Positions 63,749 to 64,000 of a stretch of 64,000 nucleotides of DNA are shown piece by piece. The translations under genes and the position numbers were made by a program. A model generated the notes under the pieces. The model did no database searches. It had not been told where the DNA came from and was given only the letters and a program-made list of their open reading frames with translations. Source of the DNA: Bryobacteraceae bacterium (GTDB taxonomy: Bacteria; Acidobacteriota; Terriglobia; Bryobacterales; Bryobacteraceae); the NCBI GenBank assembly GCA_030041495.1, contig JASHNT010000087.1, forward strand, positions 50,000 through 113,999, in the 5' to 3' direction. Each line of letters begins with the position of its first letter. Positions within the stretch are counted from its first letter, which is position 1.

Positions 63749-64000
63749 ATGATGACTCTGATCCTCGGCGGAGCCCGCAGCGGCAAGTCGCGATTTGCGC
63801 AGTCTCTCTGTTGTCCTGCCGGGGACGTGGTATTTGTGGCCACGGCCCGGGAGGAAGACGACGAGATGCGCAGACGCATTGCGCTGCATCGCGAGAGCCG
63901 GCCGCCACGGTGGTTGACGATTGAAGAACCGCTGGATCTCCCAAGCGGTATTCGCGGGGCGTTGCCTCGCGCCGCGACGATTCTGATCGACTGCCTCACC
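63749..64000 (+). CDS. cobU: Adenosylcobinamide kinase/guanylyltransferase, 5' part
   Basis: The frame is open to the right edge and its first residues read TLILGGARSGKSRFAQS, a Walker A loop of the CobU type, then VVFVATAREEDDEMRRRIALHRESRPPRW and LDLPSGIRGALPRAATILIDCLT, the CobU 'ATA-x(4)-D-x-E-M' and 'RP-x-x-W' features. CobU activates cobinamide in vitamin B12 assembly. Start is ATG 63749 or 63752. Only 84 codons are visible. The 232-bp intergenic region upstream, shared with the divergent DUF1592 operon, shows no convincing cobalamin riboswitch. Confidence 0.9.
   Translation, partial: MMTLILGGARSGKSRFAQSLCCPAGDVVFVATAREEDDEMRRRIALHRESRPPRWLTIEEPLDLPSGIRGALPRAATILIDCLT

Noticed and set aside
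1..64000. Mobile elements, CRISPR arrays, tRNA or rRNA genes
   Set aside because: No transposase, integrase, repeat-spacer pattern or RNA gene was seen on either strand.

Overview
The window looks like a chromosomal segment of a GC-rich, Gram-negative acidobacterium, most likely of the Solibacter/Bryobacterales group. The evidence is lineage flavour, not a marker tree: three secreted proteins of the TIGR03435 (Solibacter-type) family, a VWFA-related acidobacterial protein, a DUF1592/DUF1552 pair, many Tat-type or Sec-type exported proteins and several small exported c-type cytochromes. I saw no rRNA, tRNA, CRISPR array, transposase, integrase or phage module. Coding density is high and no gene-free stretch exceeds 300 bases; the longest (about 230-275 bp: 17900-18159, 24013-24286, 63517-63748, 38238-38501) are noted with their neighbours.

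Layout. 1-4339 (minus): an uptake [NiFe]-hydrogenase operon hypC-hypA-hypB-small-large, with a further gene running off the left edge; its HypA has no zinc ribbon. 4538-9966 (plus): a four-heme cytochrome c, a class D-like sortase, a PatZ/Acd-like acyl-CoA synthetase-acetyltransferase and a universal stress protein. 10059-15201: a WXXGXW lipoprotein, trehalase with an unknown partner, a SYLF protein and an MscS channel. 15206-17899 (minus): a compact surface locus of an LPQTA-tailed secreted protein, a VWA protein and a second sortase. 18160-26211: secreted hypotheticals, an exported MidA-like methyltransferase, and an SDR/MetE-like pair. 26350-28006: an acyl carrier protein, GNAT and methyltransferase mini-operon. 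28108-37825: a papain-like protein, MFS transporter, amidohydrolase, TIGR03435 protein, ArsR-SRPBCC pair with palindromic operator, a duplicated exported esterase and an APC permease. 37854-43904: a PilZ-like protein, a probable exosortase-type 'midcut' protein with a damaged signal peptide, a periplasmic cytochrome-quinoprotein, and divergently from it a Tat-exported thiamine-diphosphate enzyme with its own cytochrome c. 43916-50063: TatA-like protein, TIGR03435 protein, AraC-DinB fusion, a DHFR-like remnant, class II FBPase, a hybrid histidine kinase with degenerate ATPase, and a sulfotransferase. 50136-58242: ECF sigma factor translationally coupled to an anti-sigma/TonB fusion, a third TIGR03435 protein, the ptrB-DUF3467-GT39 operon, a putative secreted RNase toxin with a possible immunity gene, and recA. 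58275-63516 (minus): DUF1592-DUF1552-ankyrin operon; 63749 to the right edge: 5' part of cobU.

How the genes fit together. Much of the window is envelope biology: periplasmic redox (hydrogenase, tetraheme cytochrome, quinoprotein, exported ThDP enzyme), export (TatA-like protein), surface anchoring (two sortases and one plain substrate), and outer-membrane signalling (sigma/anti-sigma-TonB). The observations I find most worth following are the sortase/LPQTA/VWA locus, the exported ThDP enzyme-cytochrome pair, the anti-sigma-TonB fusion, and the toxin/immunity candidate next to recA. All identifications are by reading motifs; no database search was run.
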